Below are positions 34,961-43,833 of a stretch of 64,000 nt of DNA, piece after piece. Source of the stretch: Kineosporia aurantiaca JCM 3230. GTDB lineage: Bacteria > Actinomycetota > Actinomycetes > Actinomycetales > Kineosporiaceae. The notes under the pieces are model-generated. The model was not told the DNA's origin, did no database searches, and saw nothing but the letters and a program-made list of their open reading frames with translations. Location of the stretch: contig JODP01000006.1 of NCBI GenBank assembly GCA_000719025.1, forward strand, positions 558,001-622,000, read 5' to 3'. The translations under genes were made by a program, and so were the position numbers. Each line of letters begins with the position of its first letter. The stretch's first letter is position 1.

Positions 34961-37711
34961 TTGATCGCTCGACTCCGCTCCCGCCGGTTCGTCCTTCCCG
35001 CGGTCGTCCTGCTCGTGCTCGCCGTCGGGATCCTCGTCCTGGTGGCCCGTTCCGGGTCCGGTGAAGAGTCGTTCAAGCGGCAGAACCTCCAGGTCAGCGG
35101 CACCCCTGAGGCCGACGGCGATCCGGTCGAGCTGGACGCGACGCTGTATCTGCCGCAGCAGACCCCCGCTCCGGCCGTGCTTCTGGCCCACGGCTTCGGG
35201 GGAAGCAAGCAGAGCGTCGCGGCCGATGCCGAGCATCTGGCGGATCGCGGCTACGTCGTCCTCACCTACAGTGCGCGGGGGTTCGGGACGTCCGGCGGCC
35301 TGATCCACCTGGACCACCCGGACTACGAGGTCAAGGACGGGCAACGGATGATCGACCTGCTCGCCGGCCGATCCGAAGTACGTAAGGACGCTGGGGGAGA
35401 CCCGGTGGTGGGCGTGGTCGGCGCGTCCTACGGAGGGGCCCTGGCGCTGATGCTGGCCGGGACCGACCAGCGGGTGGACGCGGTGGTCCCGGAGATCACC
35501 TGGAACGATCTTCCGCAGGCGCTGTTTCCGCAGTTCGCCTCCGAAGACACGGTGGGGGTGTTCAAGCGTCAGTGGACGGCGCTACTGCTCGGTTCCACGC
35601 TGACCGGGAGCGGCGGTTCGTTGAGCACCACGCCCACCGCCCAGCAGCTGAAGAGTCTGGCCTCGGGCGACGCGGAGCAGGCGGTGTGCGGGCGGCTGGC
35701 CAAGGACCTGTGCCTCGGCTACGTGAACGCGGCGACCACCGGCCGTCCGACCGATGCGCTGATCAAACTGCTCGGTGAGTCCAGCCCGGCCCGGTTCGAC
35801 AGCCGGATCACCGCTCCCACGCTGCTCGTCCAGGGCGAGCAGGACTCGCTGTTCCCACTGTCCGAGGCGGCTGCGAACGCGACGGCGATCGCCCAGAGCG
35901 GCACGGACGTGAAGCTCTACTGGACCACCGGTGGCCACGACGTCGGCGCCGACACCAAGGAACTCCGGCCCGTCGTGGACGACTTCCTGGCCGCCACCCT
36001 GGGAACCGCAGCGTCCAGATCCGCCCTGACCAGCGTCCCCAATTTTCAGGTAGAGGTTTCCGACGGAACGCTGTCCACCGCCACCACTGAGGCAACTCAG
36101 CAGGTGCGCTCGGCCCGACAGGTTCCGCTGGGCAGTGAGCCGCAGGTTCGGTACCCGCTCAGCGGCAGCACCCAGTTCGCCCTCGCTCCACCGGGTGCTA
36201 CCCCGGCCGCGATCACCTCGCTGCCCGGTGCTGGGGCTCTGCTCGGCGCACTGGGTTCCGCCGGTTCCTCTGTCCCCGGAAACCTCAGCGCGTTGCCGGG
36301 GGAGACCGCCTCCTTCCAGACCGCGCCGCTGGCCGACCCCATCACCATCACCGGCTCCTCCCAGGTCACCCTGAGCGTTGCCTCGTCGTCGCCCGACGCG
36401 ACGCTGTTCGCCTCGGTCGTCGATGTCGACCCCGACGGGGGGACGACGCTTCCGGCCCAGTTGGTCACGCCTCTTAGAGTCACCGGGCTGGGAACTCAGG
36501 ACGCTCGGGAGGTGACCGTCCGGTTGCCCGCGGTGGTGCGCGACATCCCGGCCGGGCACCGGTTGCGGGTGGTCGTCAGCACCACCGACCAGGCCTACGC
36601 GATGCCTCAGGAAGCCCAGCTCTACCAGATCGGTCTGGCCGGCGATCAGGCGCTCAGCGTGCCCGAGGTCGATCTCAAGGTCACCGACGCGGGTTCGGCG
36701 GTGCCCTGGGGCGGGGTGATCGGCCTGGTCGCGGGCACCCTGCTGATCCTGCTGCTGTTCTGGGTCCGTCGATCGCGCCGCCGCCCCGAGCACCCGGACC
36801 CGGCTCTGAAGGACGTGCCGATCTCGATCGAAGGACTGGGCAAGGCCTACGGGGACGGGTTCCGCGCGGTCAGCGACCTGACCTTCCGCGTCGAACCCGG
36901 CCAGGTGCTGGGGCTGCTCGGGCCGAACGGGGCCGGCAAGACCACCACGATGCGGATGCTGATGGGGCTGATCCTGCCGTCCGAGGGGCGGATCCGGATC
37001 TTCGGCCACGAGGTCCGGCCAGGCGCCCCGGTGCTCTCCCGGCTCGGTTCGTTCATCGAGGGCCCGGGCTTCCTGCCGCACCTTTCCGGCCAGGACAACC
37101 TGGCGCTGTACTGGCGGTCCACCGGTCGCACGGCCGACGCCCACCTCGACGTCGCACTGGCCATCGCCGGTCTCGGCGAGGACGTGAACCGCAAGGTGCG
37201 CACCTACAGCCAGGGCATGCGGCAGCGGCTGGCGATCGCCCAGGCCATGCTCGGCCTGCCCGACCTGCTGGTGCTGGACGAGCCGACGAACGGGCTGGAC
37301 CCGCCGCAGATCCGCGAGATGCGCGAGGTGCTGGCCCGTTACGCCGCCACCGGGCGCACCGTGGTGATCTCCAGTCACCTGCTCGCCGAGGTGGAACAGA
37401 GCTGTAGTCACGTGGTGGTGATGGCTGCGGGCCGGCTGGTGGCCCAGGGGCCGGTGGACGAACTCGTCGGTAACGGTGCGTCGGTGGTGGTCGAGATCGA
37501 TGACGCCGACCGGGCCGCTTCGGTGGCGCGGGACGTTGCCGGGGTGGACGGGATCCGGGTCGAGGACGGTGCGCTGATCGTCCACGCCGCCCTCGACGCG
37601 CGCGCCGAACTCGTCCGCCGACTGGTGCTGGCCGATCTGCGGGTGAGCCGGATCGCGCCGCAGCGCGGTCTCGAAGAGACGTTCCTGGCCCTGGTCGGGG
37701 AGGAGGGCTGA
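34961..37711 (+). CDS. Fused serine hydrolase (X-Pro dipeptidyl-peptidase-like) and ABC transporter ATPase
   Basis: About 916 residues from the TTG at 34961, which has GGGAG 8 nt upstream. It starts with a membrane anchor (FVLPAVVLLVLAVGILVLVA). A CocE/S15-like alpha/beta hydrolase follows: oxyanion HGFGGSK, nucleophile GASYGGA, and GEQDSLFP and GGHDVG for the Asp and His. A beta-rich domain is next, then a second transmembrane helix (GLVAGTLLILLLFWV), then an ABC ATPase (Walker A GPNGAGKTTT, signature YSQGMRQR, Walker B LLVLDEPTNGLDP). The hydrolase would sit outside and the ATPase inside. The permease gene overlaps the stop (TGATG). Role unknown: peptide or ester cleavage coupled to transport is the natural guess. 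Confidence 0.85.
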   Translation: MIARLRSRRFVLPAVVLLVLAVGILVLVARSGSGEESFKRQNLQVSGTPEADGDPVELDATLYLPQQTPAPAVLLAHGFGGSKQSVAADAEHLADRGYVVLTYSARGFGTSGGLIHLDHPDYEVKDGQRMIDLLAGRSEVRKDAGGDPVVGVVGASYGGALALMLAGTDQRVDAVVPEITWNDLPQALFPQFASEDTVGVFKRQWTALLLGSTLTGSGGSLSTTPTAQQLKSLASGDAEQAVCGRLAKDLCLGYVNAATTGRPTDALIKLLGESSPARFDSRITAPTLLVQGEQDSLFPLSEAAANATAIAQSGTDVKLYWTTGGHDVGADTKELRPVVDDFLAATLGTAASRSALTSVPNFQVEVSDGTLSTATTEATQQVRSARQVPLGSEPQVRYPLSGSTQFALAPPGATPAAITSLPGAGALLGALGSAGSSVPGNLSALPGETASFQTAPLADPITITGSSQVTLSVASSSPDATLFASVVDVDPDGGTTLPAQLVTPLRVTGLGTQDAREVTVRLPAVVRDIPAGHRLRVVVSTTDQAYAMPQEAQLYQIGLAGDQALSVPEVDLKVTDAGSAVPWGGVIGLVAGTLLILLLFWVRRSRRRPEHPDPALKDVPISIEGLGKAYGDGFRAVSDLTFRVEPGQVLGLLGPNGAGKTTTMRMLMGLILPSEGRIRIFGHEVRPGAPVLSRLGSFIEGPGFLPHLSGQDNLALYWRSTGRTADAHLDVALAIAGLGEDVNRKVRTYSQGMRQRLAIAQAMLGLPDLLVLDEPTNGLDPPQIREMREVLARYAATGRTVVISSHLLAEVEQSCSHVVVMAAGRLVAQGPVDELVGNGASVVVEIDDADRAASVARDVAGVDGIRVEDGALIVHAALDARAELVRRLVLADLRVSRIAPQRGLEETFLALVGEEG

Positions 37712-38616
37712 TGCCGGCAACCGGTCATTCCGAAGGCCTGGAAGGGATACCCGCCTTCACCGGGGAGAGCGGGCCGGACGGCTCCGCGCCCGGCTACCGG
37801 GCCCGGCGCACCCTCGGGTTACGGGTCGAGGCCCGGCGGCAGCTCACCCGGCGGCGCACCCAGATCTCCCTCGGATTCCTGGCGCTGCTGCCCTTCATCC
37901 TGGTCGGGGCCTTCAGCTTCGGTGACCCGGGCGACGGCAATCCGCAGACCGCGCTGGTCGACCTGGCCACCAGCGGCGCCGCGAACTTCACCGTGTTCAC
38001 GCTCTTCGTCAGCTCCGGCTTCCTGCTGGTGGTGATCGTGGCGCTGTTCGCCGGGGACACGGTGGCCAGCGAGGCCAGCTGGTCCAGCCTGCGCTACCTG
38101 TTGGCCGTCCCGGTGCCCCGTTCCGCGTTGCTCCGGCGGAAACTCGCGGTGGCTCTGGGGTATTGCGCGTTCGCCCTGGTCCTGCTGCCAGTGATGACGT
38201 TCCTGGTCGGCGGAGCGTTCTACGGCTGGGAGCCGCTGAAGACCCCACTCGGCGGCACGATCTCGGGCTCCACCTTGGCCTGGAGACTGATCATCGCGGT
38301 CGCCTACATCGCCGTCTCGCTGCTGGTCGTCGCCGCGCTCGCGTTCCTGATCGGGGTCTACACGGATGCCCCGCTGGGCGCGGTCGGCGGCGCGGTGATG
38401 CTGGTGATCCTCTCCAACATCCTCGACAGCATCACGGCTCTCGGCCAATGGCGCCGTTTTCTGCCCACCCACTACTCGCTGGCGTGGACGGACGTCCTCG
38501 GTTCGGAAGTGGTCTGGAATTCCATGGTGCGGGGCGCCCTTTGGTCGATCGGGTACTCCGTGGCGCTGCTCGCCTGGGCCTGGTGGCACTTCGACCAGAA
38601 GGACATCACAAGCTGA
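37711..38616 (+). CDS. ABC-2-type permease partner of the hydrolase-ATPase fusion
   Basis: 301 residues; ATG overlaps the upstream stop (TGATG). After a hydrophilic 45-residue N-terminus come six predicted transmembrane segments, among them ISLGFLALLPFILVGAFSF, VFTLFVSSGFLLVVIVALFA, YCAFALVLLPVMTFLVGG, IIAVAYIAVSLLVVAALAFLIG and AVGGAVMLVILSNILDS. The segment DTVASEASWSSLRYLLAVPV (after the second helix) is typical of ABC-2/NosY-like permeases. It almost certainly forms a transporter with the ATPase fused upstream. Confidence 0.88.
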   Translation: MPATGHSEGLEGIPAFTGESGPDGSAPGYRARRTLGLRVEARRQLTRRRTQISLGFLALLPFILVGAFSFGDPGDGNPQTALVDLATSGAANFTVFTLFVSSGFLLVVIVALFAGDTVASEASWSSLRYLLAVPVPRSALLRRKLAVALGYCAFALVLLPVMTFLVGGAFYGWEPLKTPLGGTISGSTLAWRLIIAVAYIAVSLLVVAALAFLIGVYTDAPLGAVGGAVMLVILSNILDSITALGQWRRFLPTHYSLAWTDVLGSEVVWNSMVRGALWSIGYSVALLAWAWWHFDQKDITS

Positions 38617-38733
38617 AACATCTGCCGAACGGGTTAAAGCGGTGTGTCAAGCCGCCGATGTAGTGGCGCGACCAGATGTCGGTCGAGCCCTACAGAATCC
38701 GGACACAGCACCGGATCTCACCCAGGAGGCACA

Positions 38734-40026
38734 GTGCCCTCGAACACCACCACCGCGGCGACGCAGCCGGCCGGCGACCGGGTCGCCCGGCCGGTTGCGA
38801 CGGCGACTGCTGCTCGCTCTCCCCGGAAGCGCACCTCGCCCGCCACCACTGCGAAGACGACCGCTACGCGGAGCGTTGCTTCGGCGAACAAGACCGCGTC
38901 GGTAGCCGCCAAGTCGGCCTCGGAGCGGGCGCGCAAGAGCGTCGCCCCCCGCGCCGGCACCAAGCCTGCCCAGACGCCGAGCGCCACCAGGAGCGTGGCC
39001 TCCGCCAACAAGACCGCTTCGGCGGCGGCGAAGTCGGTGTCCACCCGGGCCGGTCGCACGGCTACTGCGGCCAACCGCTCCGGTTCGGCTACGACTTCGG
39101 CCCCGACTTCCGCTACGAAGGCCCGGTCCGGCGCCGCGAAGATTCCGGCCCCCCGGGCCGCGAAGGGGTCCGCGAGCGCGGCGGGTGCGTCGGCGGAGAA
39201 GCCGGTCGGCGCCCGTAAGACGGCTACCACGGGTCGCCCGGCGGCGAAGAAGACCACCGCGAAAAAGGCCCCGGCGACTCGTGCGGCGGGGAAGACGGTT
39301 GCGAAGCGGCCGGCGGCCGAGGGGGCGGCCAGCACGCGGGCCGCTGCCAAGGCGACGACCACCCGCCGGGCCACCACCACGGGTACGGCTACCAAGGCTG
39401 CGGCGAAGAAGACCTCCGCAGGTTCGGCGACCAAGACGACCACGACCCGCCCGGCGACGAAGACGGCTGCGCGCAAGAGCGCGGTGACCCGCCCCGCGGC
39501 GAAGGCGACCGCTAAGAAGGCAGCCACCAAGAAGGCCACTGCTGCGACGCGTCCGGCGGTGAAGGCAGCGACGAAGAAGGCCACGGCGACGAAGGCAGCG
39601 GTCAAGAAGACAGCCGCTACCCGCTCGGCGGCCAAGACCACCGTGCGGAAGGCCACCACCACCCGGCCCGCCGCCAAGAAGTCCAGCACCACGGCGGCGA
39701 GCAGCACCGGCAAGGCGACCACGACCAGGACGACCACGAGTAGGACAACGTCCACCCGCCCAGCTGCGAAGACCACTACGCGGAAGGCCGCGTCGACTCG
39801 TCCGGCGACCAAGACCACCGCTCGGAAGACCGCCCCGACCGCCAAGGCCGCCGGGACCGGGACCAGCCCGCGCAAGAGCACCGCTGGTCGTCCGGCTCGT
39901 TCGGCGACCCCGAAGACGTCCGCCCGGAAGACCACGAGCGCTGCCTCGTCGGTCGCCAAGAAGCCCACAGCCAGGGCCGCCGCGCACTCGGCGGTGACGA
40001 CCACCTCGGGGCCGATCCTTCCCTGA
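38734..40026 (+). CDS. Histone H1-like Ala/Lys/Thr-rich DNA-binding protein
   Basis: About 430 residues from the GTG at 38734 (AGGAGG 4 nt upstream). The composition is almost entirely Ala, Lys, Thr, Arg, Ser and Pro, in AAKKTTA- and TRPAAK-type repeats. One longer repeat, ATRSVASANKTAS, occurs twice. There is no HU domain at the N-terminus. Similar proteins compact DNA or occur as tails on HupS/HU in actinomycetes. A structured DNA-binding domain is absent, so DNA binding is inferred from charge. A strong stem-loop follows the stop. Confidence 0.75.
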   Translation: MPSNTTTAATQPAGDRVARPVATATAARSPRKRTSPATTAKTTATRSVASANKTASVAAKSASERARKSVAPRAGTKPAQTPSATRSVASANKTASAAAKSVSTRAGRTATAANRSGSATTSAPTSATKARSGAAKIPAPRAAKGSASAAGASAEKPVGARKTATTGRPAAKKTTAKKAPATRAAGKTVAKRPAAEGAASTRAAAKATTTRRATTTGTATKAAAKKTSAGSATKTTTTRPATKTAARKSAVTRPAAKATAKKAATKKATAATRPAVKAATKKATATKAAVKKTAATRSAAKTTVRKATTTRPAAKKSSTTAASSTGKATTTRTTTSRTTSTRPAAKTTTRKAASTRPATKTTARKTAPTAKAAGTGTSPRKSTAGRPARSATPKTSARKTTSAASSVAKKPTARAAAHSAVTTTSGPILP

Positions 40027-40034
40027 TCAGCCTT

Positions 40035-40073
40035 CGGAAGGGCCGGTCCGCAGCACCGGGACCGGCCCTTCCG
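40035..40073 (+). terminator. Stem-loop after the histone-like gene
   Basis: Fifteen uninterrupted base pairs: the left arm 40035-40049 (CGGAAGGGCCGGTCC) matches the right arm 40059-40073, with a 9-nt loop. No U-tract follows, as is common in high-GC actinomycetes. Confidence 0.8.
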
Positions 40074-40179
40074 GCTGCCCCGGGCGGGTTATTCCCGCCA
40101 CGCCCCGCACTCACCTGATCCCCCGGTGTGAACTTCGTTGCCTCCCTGCGAGCTGCGGGGCGGGGTTGTGGGTGGAAGC

Positions 40180-40851
40180 ATGGGCCGAATGATCTCGGAT
40201 CGCTCAGGTGGCCACACCCGCCCTCGGCGCCCGGCCTTCTTCGGCCCGGCGGTGATGGACACGTTCCCCGGTGCGCCGGACCCGGCCAAGCAGATCGAGG
40301 CGGCGCACCGCACCGCCGCCGCGCTGGTCGACCACGCCCGGGGTGGGGGAGACCCGGACGCCACCGCCCGGATCGTGGCCCTGGCGGACGTCGTCGGGCT
40401 GGACGAGATCGCTGAACTCTGGGCGTCCCGGCCAGCCGAGACGCTGCCCGGTGCGCTCTGGCGGATCTATGCCCTTCAGGCCGGCATCCGGCGGGACCCC
40501 GTGGGCATGGCCCGGGCGTTCGACCTGGGGCGGCACCGGGCGCCGGTGCACGAGGCGGTGGCCGGGGTGGCCGAGCCGCCCGGCCCGGTCGAGGTGCAGG
40601 CCATGTCGGACGCGATCCTGGGTGGCGCCTTCACCGGGGACCTGGCCGATGCGCTGGAGCGGGCCGCGGCGTTCTGCCACGTGGTCGCCACCGGCTGGGC
40701 CCTGCAGGCGGACACCGAGCCGGCCCTGACCGCGGCCGACCTGGCGGAGGAGCCCGGGGCCGAGCTGACCCGTCGCGCTTCCGGCCTGGCCCGGACGGGT
40801 ACTGAGCTGGAACTGGCCGCCAAGTTGTGGCGCCGGGGGGACCTGAGCTGA
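40180..40851 (+). CDS. Hypothetical actinobacterial protein
   Basis: About 223 residues from the ATG at 40180, preceded by GGTGGAAG. The first 25 residues are basic and Pro-rich. The rest is mostly helical and Ala-rich (PDPAKQIEAAHRTAAALVDHA, GALWRIYALQAGIRRDPVG, DALERAAAFCHVVATGWAL). I recognise no catalytic motif and no membrane segment, so it appears to be a cytosolic helical protein. An in-frame ATG at 40138 is less likely. Function unknown. Confidence 0.6.
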   Translation: MGRMISDRSGGHTRPRRPAFFGPAVMDTFPGAPDPAKQIEAAHRTAAALVDHARGGGDPDATARIVALADVVGLDEIAELWASRPAETLPGALWRIYALQAGIRRDPVGMARAFDLGRHRAPVHEAVAGVAEPPGPVEVQAMSDAILGGAFTGDLADALERAAAFCHVVATGWALQADTEPALTAADLAEEPGAELTRRASGLARTGTELELAAKLWRRGDLS

Positions 40852-40910
40852 AAACGGCCCGCTTCGGCCCGCGGGAGGGAACACCGGTGGCGGGGTCATG
40901 AGTTAATAGA

Positions 40911-41076
40911 CCCGGTGACACCCTTCGGGGTCTCACCGGGCGTCGGGCCGCGGTAGCCCCGGGTCCCACTTGAAGCCGCCTAGAGCGGCCGTTGCACCGT
41001 GAGGTGCTCCCGGTCCGGCGCCTCAAGACGCACAGCAGGACGGCGCAGTGCCCCCAACCGGGGCCTGCGTCGTCCT
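40911..41076. ncRNA. Putative structured RNA upstream of pstS
   Basis: Four hairpins fall within 166 nt. H1: 40911-40923 pairs with 40928-40940, with a TTCG loop and one C-C mismatch. H2: GCCGC (40975-40979) pairs with GCGGC (40985-40989), with a 5-nt loop. H3: GCACC (40994-40998) pairs with GGTGC (41003-41007) around a GTGA loop. H4: 41037-41054 pairs with 41060-41076, 16 Watson-Crick pairs, one G-T pair and one bulged base. A TAATAG box sits at about 40903-40908, just before H1. No open reading frame is convincing. It does not show the conserved motifs I know for RNase P RNA, tmRNA or SRP RNA. The strand is not settled, though the TAATAG box favours plus. Confidence 0.5.
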
Positions 41077-41392
41077 CCATCACCTTGGGTCGCTAAAAGC
41101 GTTGCCCCAGAGCGATTCCCGAAGCCCCTGAGATCGGCCCCGGAAAATCCCCGCGATCTGGGCTCGCGCTCGGTCCGTCGTCTCATTACGATCCGGTCAC
41201 GCATGACACCCGACCCGTGATATGCACTCTGCGTAGCCGTACCTGGGCATCAAGATCCCCATAAAGGTTGACCAATCCCGCCTAACTGCCCGGCTGTGCT
41301 GACGCTGTGTGCCTTGGCGAGGCTCGATCCGGGTGTCGTTCACCTGGATGTCGCCCCGGAGTCCAGTTCCCGTGGCCTGATGTCGAAACTTC

Positions 41393-41410
41393 GTTTGGCC
41401 CGCGTTAACC
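41393..41410 (+). promoter_or_regulatory. PHO-box-like direct repeat upstream of pstS
   Basis: GTTTGGC then GTTAACC, spaced 11 nt as in PhoP-binding direct repeats (consensus GTTCACC). The second unit matches 6 of 7 positions and the first 4 of 7. Another single GTTCACC lies at 41338-41344. Position before pstS supports the call, but the match is imperfect. Confidence 0.35.
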
Positions 41411-41544
41411 ATCGTCCGCAGCTCGCTTCACCTCCTCTGCCTACGGTCTGTGGCGGGCATCCAACCGTGCCCCGGCGCCGCACCGATTGCTGCGCCTGCA
41501 GAACTGGCTGGGCTTCGTTCCCGGCTCCATGAAAGGGAATTCCA

Positions 41545-42666
41545 TTGAAGCTCCCCCGTACCGTTGCGCTGACCAGCGTGGCACTGGCCGGCGCGCTTGC
41601 GCTGACGGCCTGTGGCTCGGACGACAACGACAGCGGCAGCGGCAGCTCTGACAGCAGCAGCAGCTCCTCCAGCGAGGTGAGCGGCACGCTGAACGGCGAG
41701 GGCTCGACCGCTCAGAAGAACGCCATCGAGCAGGTCATCTCCGGCTTCAGCGATGCGAACCCGGACGCCACGGTCAACTACAACCCGACCGGTTCCGGCG
41801 ACGGGGTCGCCAACTTCATCGCCGGCCAGGTCGACTGGGCCGGTTCCGACTCCGCGCTGAGCAGCGAGGCGTCCGACGGTGTCGTGCAGACCGACGCGGC
41901 CAAGAAGCGCTGCGGCGGCAACGACGCCTGGAACCTGCCGATGGCGGCCGGCCCGATCGCGGTCACGTACAACCTGCCCGACGTGAAGGACCCGATCACG
42001 CTCTCCGCGAGCACCATCGGCATGATCTTCATGGGCAAGATCACCAAGTGGAACGACCCGGCGATCGCCAAGGAGAACCCGGGCGTCACCCTGCCGTCCA
42101 CCGCGATCACGGTCTTCTACCGCTCGGACGAGTCCGGCACCACCCAGAACTTCGAGAAGTACCTGGCCGCCGCCGACCCGACCGACTTCACGGCCGAGCC
42201 GTCGAAGGTGTGGCCGGGCAAGGTCGGCCAGGGCCGGGCCAAGTCCGACGGGGTGGCCTCGGGCGTCAAGGGCACCGTGGGCGGCATCGCCTACATCGAG
42301 TGGAGCTACGCCACCTCGAACAACCTGGGGGTGGCCAAGGTCGACAACGGCGGTGGCGCCGTGGAGCTGACCGGTGAGACCGCCGGTAACGCCCTCAACG
42401 CCGCCAAGATCGTCGGCACCGGCAACGACCTGAAGCTCGAGATGGACTACGCGACCAAGGAGGCCGACGCCTACCCGATCGTGCTGGTCACCTACGAGAT
42501 CGTCTGCTCGAAGGGTCTGGACGCCGACAAGACCAAGCTGGAGAAGGCGTTCCTGAAGTACTTCTCCAGCACCGACACGCAGGCCGGCCTCGAGAAGACC
42601 GGCTACGCGCCGCTGCCGGCCGAGGTCCAGACCAAGGTCGCCGCAGCTGTGGACGCCATTTCCTGA
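41545..42666 (+). CDS. pstS: Phosphate-binding lipoprotein PstS
   Basis: 373 residues; TTG at 41545 with AAAGGGAA upstream. Lipobox LTAC with Cys23, then a Ser/Asp-rich linker of about 22 residues. The mature domain opens GTLNGEGSTAQKNAIEQ, with the phosphate-contact segments GSGDGVANFIAGQVDWAGSDS and YRSDESGTTQNFEKYL. It captures inorganic phosphate outside the cell for PstCAB. The downstream hairpin at 42701-42757 lies between pstS and pstC, a common way to keep pstS mRNA more abundant. Confidence 0.96.
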   Translation: MKLPRTVALTSVALAGALALTACGSDDNDSGSGSSDSSSSSSSEVSGTLNGEGSTAQKNAIEQVISGFSDANPDATVNYNPTGSGDGVANFIAGQVDWAGSDSALSSEASDGVVQTDAAKKRCGGNDAWNLPMAAGPIAVTYNLPDVKDPITLSASTIGMIFMGKITKWNDPAIAKENPGVTLPSTAITVFYRSDESGTTQNFEKYLAAADPTDFTAEPSKVWPGKVGQGRAKSDGVASGVKGTVGGIAYIEWSYATSNNLGVAKVDNGGGAVELTGETAGNALNAAKIVGTGNDLKLEMDYATKEADAYPIVLVTYEIVCSKGLDADKTKLEKAFLKYFSSTDTQAGLEKTGYAPLPAEVQTKVAAAVDAIS

Positions 42667-42700
42667 CCTCGGTAGAACTGCACCACCGGTAAGCACGGGT

Positions 42701-42757
42701 GCCCCGTGGCCCGGCGGCCCGATCTCCCCCGAGACGGTTACCGCCCGGCCACGGGGC
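42701..42757 (+). terminator. Long-stem hairpin between pstS and pstC
   Basis: 42701-42715 pairs with 42743-42757: 14 of 15 pairs, the one mismatch at 42712/42746, with a loop of 27 nt. It probably acts as a partial terminator or mRNA-stabilising element giving excess pstS over the membrane genes. Confidence 0.6.
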
Positions 42758-42858
42758 CACTCCGTATCCGGCGCACCATCGCTCCAGGCTGTGAAAACCG
42801 GGCGTGGCACCGCCCCTGATGTGCCAGTACTTGCCTTCTCAACCCGAGGATCCCACCG

Positions 42859-43833
42859 ATGCCCACCATCACCGGCCGATCCGAGCTCGACGCAGAGCCG
42901 TCCGGCGACTCCGCATCCACCGGCAGGCTGGGGGACCGCATCTTCGGCGGTCTGGCCACCGGGTCCGGAGTCTTCGTCATCGTTCTGGTCGTCGCGGTCG
43001 CGGCCTTCCTGATCGCCAAGGCCGTTCCGGCCCTGAAGGACGACAAGGTCAACTTCCTCACCTCCCGGGTCTGGCAGACCGTCCCCGGCTCGCTCAGCTT
43101 CGGCATCCCCGACCTGCTCTGGGTCACCGTCGCCTCGTCGGTGGTGGCGATGATCATCGCCGTGCCGGTGGCCGTCCTGGTGGCGCTGTTCCTCACCCAG
43201 TACGCACCCAAGCGGCTGGCCGCCCCGTTCGGCTACCTGATCGATCTGCTGGCGGCCGTGCCCTCGATCGTCTACGGCCTCTGGGGTCTGCAGATCCTGC
43301 GCGAGCACGTGGTGCCGGTGCAGAACTTCCTGAACAAGATCCTGGGCTGGACCAACCTGTTCCAGAACCCGGCCGACTTCGGCAGCATCTTCCTGGCCTC
43401 GATCGTGCTGGCGATCATGATCCTGCCGATCGTGACCGCGCTCTCCCGCGAGGTCTTCGCGCAGACCCCGCCGCAGCACATCGAGGGTGCGCTGGCCCTG
43501 GGGGCCACCCGCTGGGAAATGATCCGGACCGCGGTGCTGCCGTTCGGCACCCCCGGGGTGATCTCCGCCGCGATGCTCGGCCTGGGCCGTGCGCTCGGTG
43601 AGACCATCGCCGTCACGATCATCATGAGCAGCTACGCCGGTGACTTCCGGTTCTCGCTGTTCGCCGGTGGGGAGACCTTCGCCTCGAAGATCGCCAACAA
43701 CGCCTCCGAGTTCGGCACCTCGAGCCAGGCCGGTGCCTACATCGCCGCCGGTCTGGTTCTCTTCGCCCTCACCTTCCTGGTGAACGCGGCGGCCCGCATC
43801 GTCATTGAGCGCAGGAAGGCCTTCTCCGAGTGA
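42859..43833 (+). CDS. pstC: Phosphate ABC transporter permease PstC
   Basis: 324 residues with six predicted membrane helices. The binding-protein-dependent permease signature is EGALALGATRWEMIRTAVLP, followed by LGLGRALGETIAVTI. The N-terminal 25 residues are hydrophilic. ATG 42859 has GAGGATC upstream. The last codons overlap pstA by the GTGA start-stop. It forms the channel with PstA. Confidence 0.95.
   Translation: MPTITGRSELDAEPSGDSASTGRLGDRIFGGLATGSGVFVIVLVVAVAAFLIAKAVPALKDDKVNFLTSRVWQTVPGSLSFGIPDLLWVTVASSVVAMIIAVPVAVLVALFLTQYAPKRLAAPFGYLIDLLAAVPSIVYGLWGLQILREHVVPVQNFLNKILGWTNLFQNPADFGSIFLASIVLAIMILPIVTALSREVFAQTPPQHIEGALALGATRWEMIRTAVLPFGTPGVISAAMLGLGRALGETIAVTIIMSSYAGDFRFSLFAGGETFASKIANNASEFGTSSQAGAYIAAGLVLFALTFLVNAAARIVIERRKAFSE

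Larger units (their letters stand above)
40852..41544. other. Long intergenic region upstream of pstS
   Basis: 693 bp without a supported gene. It holds the four-hairpin structure (40911-41076), a CGCT-AAA-AGCG mini-hairpin at about 41090-41100, a PHO-box-like sequence at 41393-41410, a single GTTCACC at 41338-41344, and the pstS ribosome binding site (AAAGGGAA, 41532-41539). The length is unusual for a simple promoter region. Confidence 0.6.

Noticed and set aside
38647..39987. A 446-residue minus-strand frame over the histone-like gene
   Set aside because: The Gly/Arg-rich sequence is the antisense translation of the Ala/Lys repeats. The plus strand has a good ribosome binding site and start.
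40911..41076. RNase P RNA, tmRNA or SRP RNA
   Set aside because: The conserved motifs I know for these RNAs (GAGGAAAGTCC of RNase P, the tmRNA 3' acceptor end, the SRP GGAAGCAGC-type loop) are not present on either strand.
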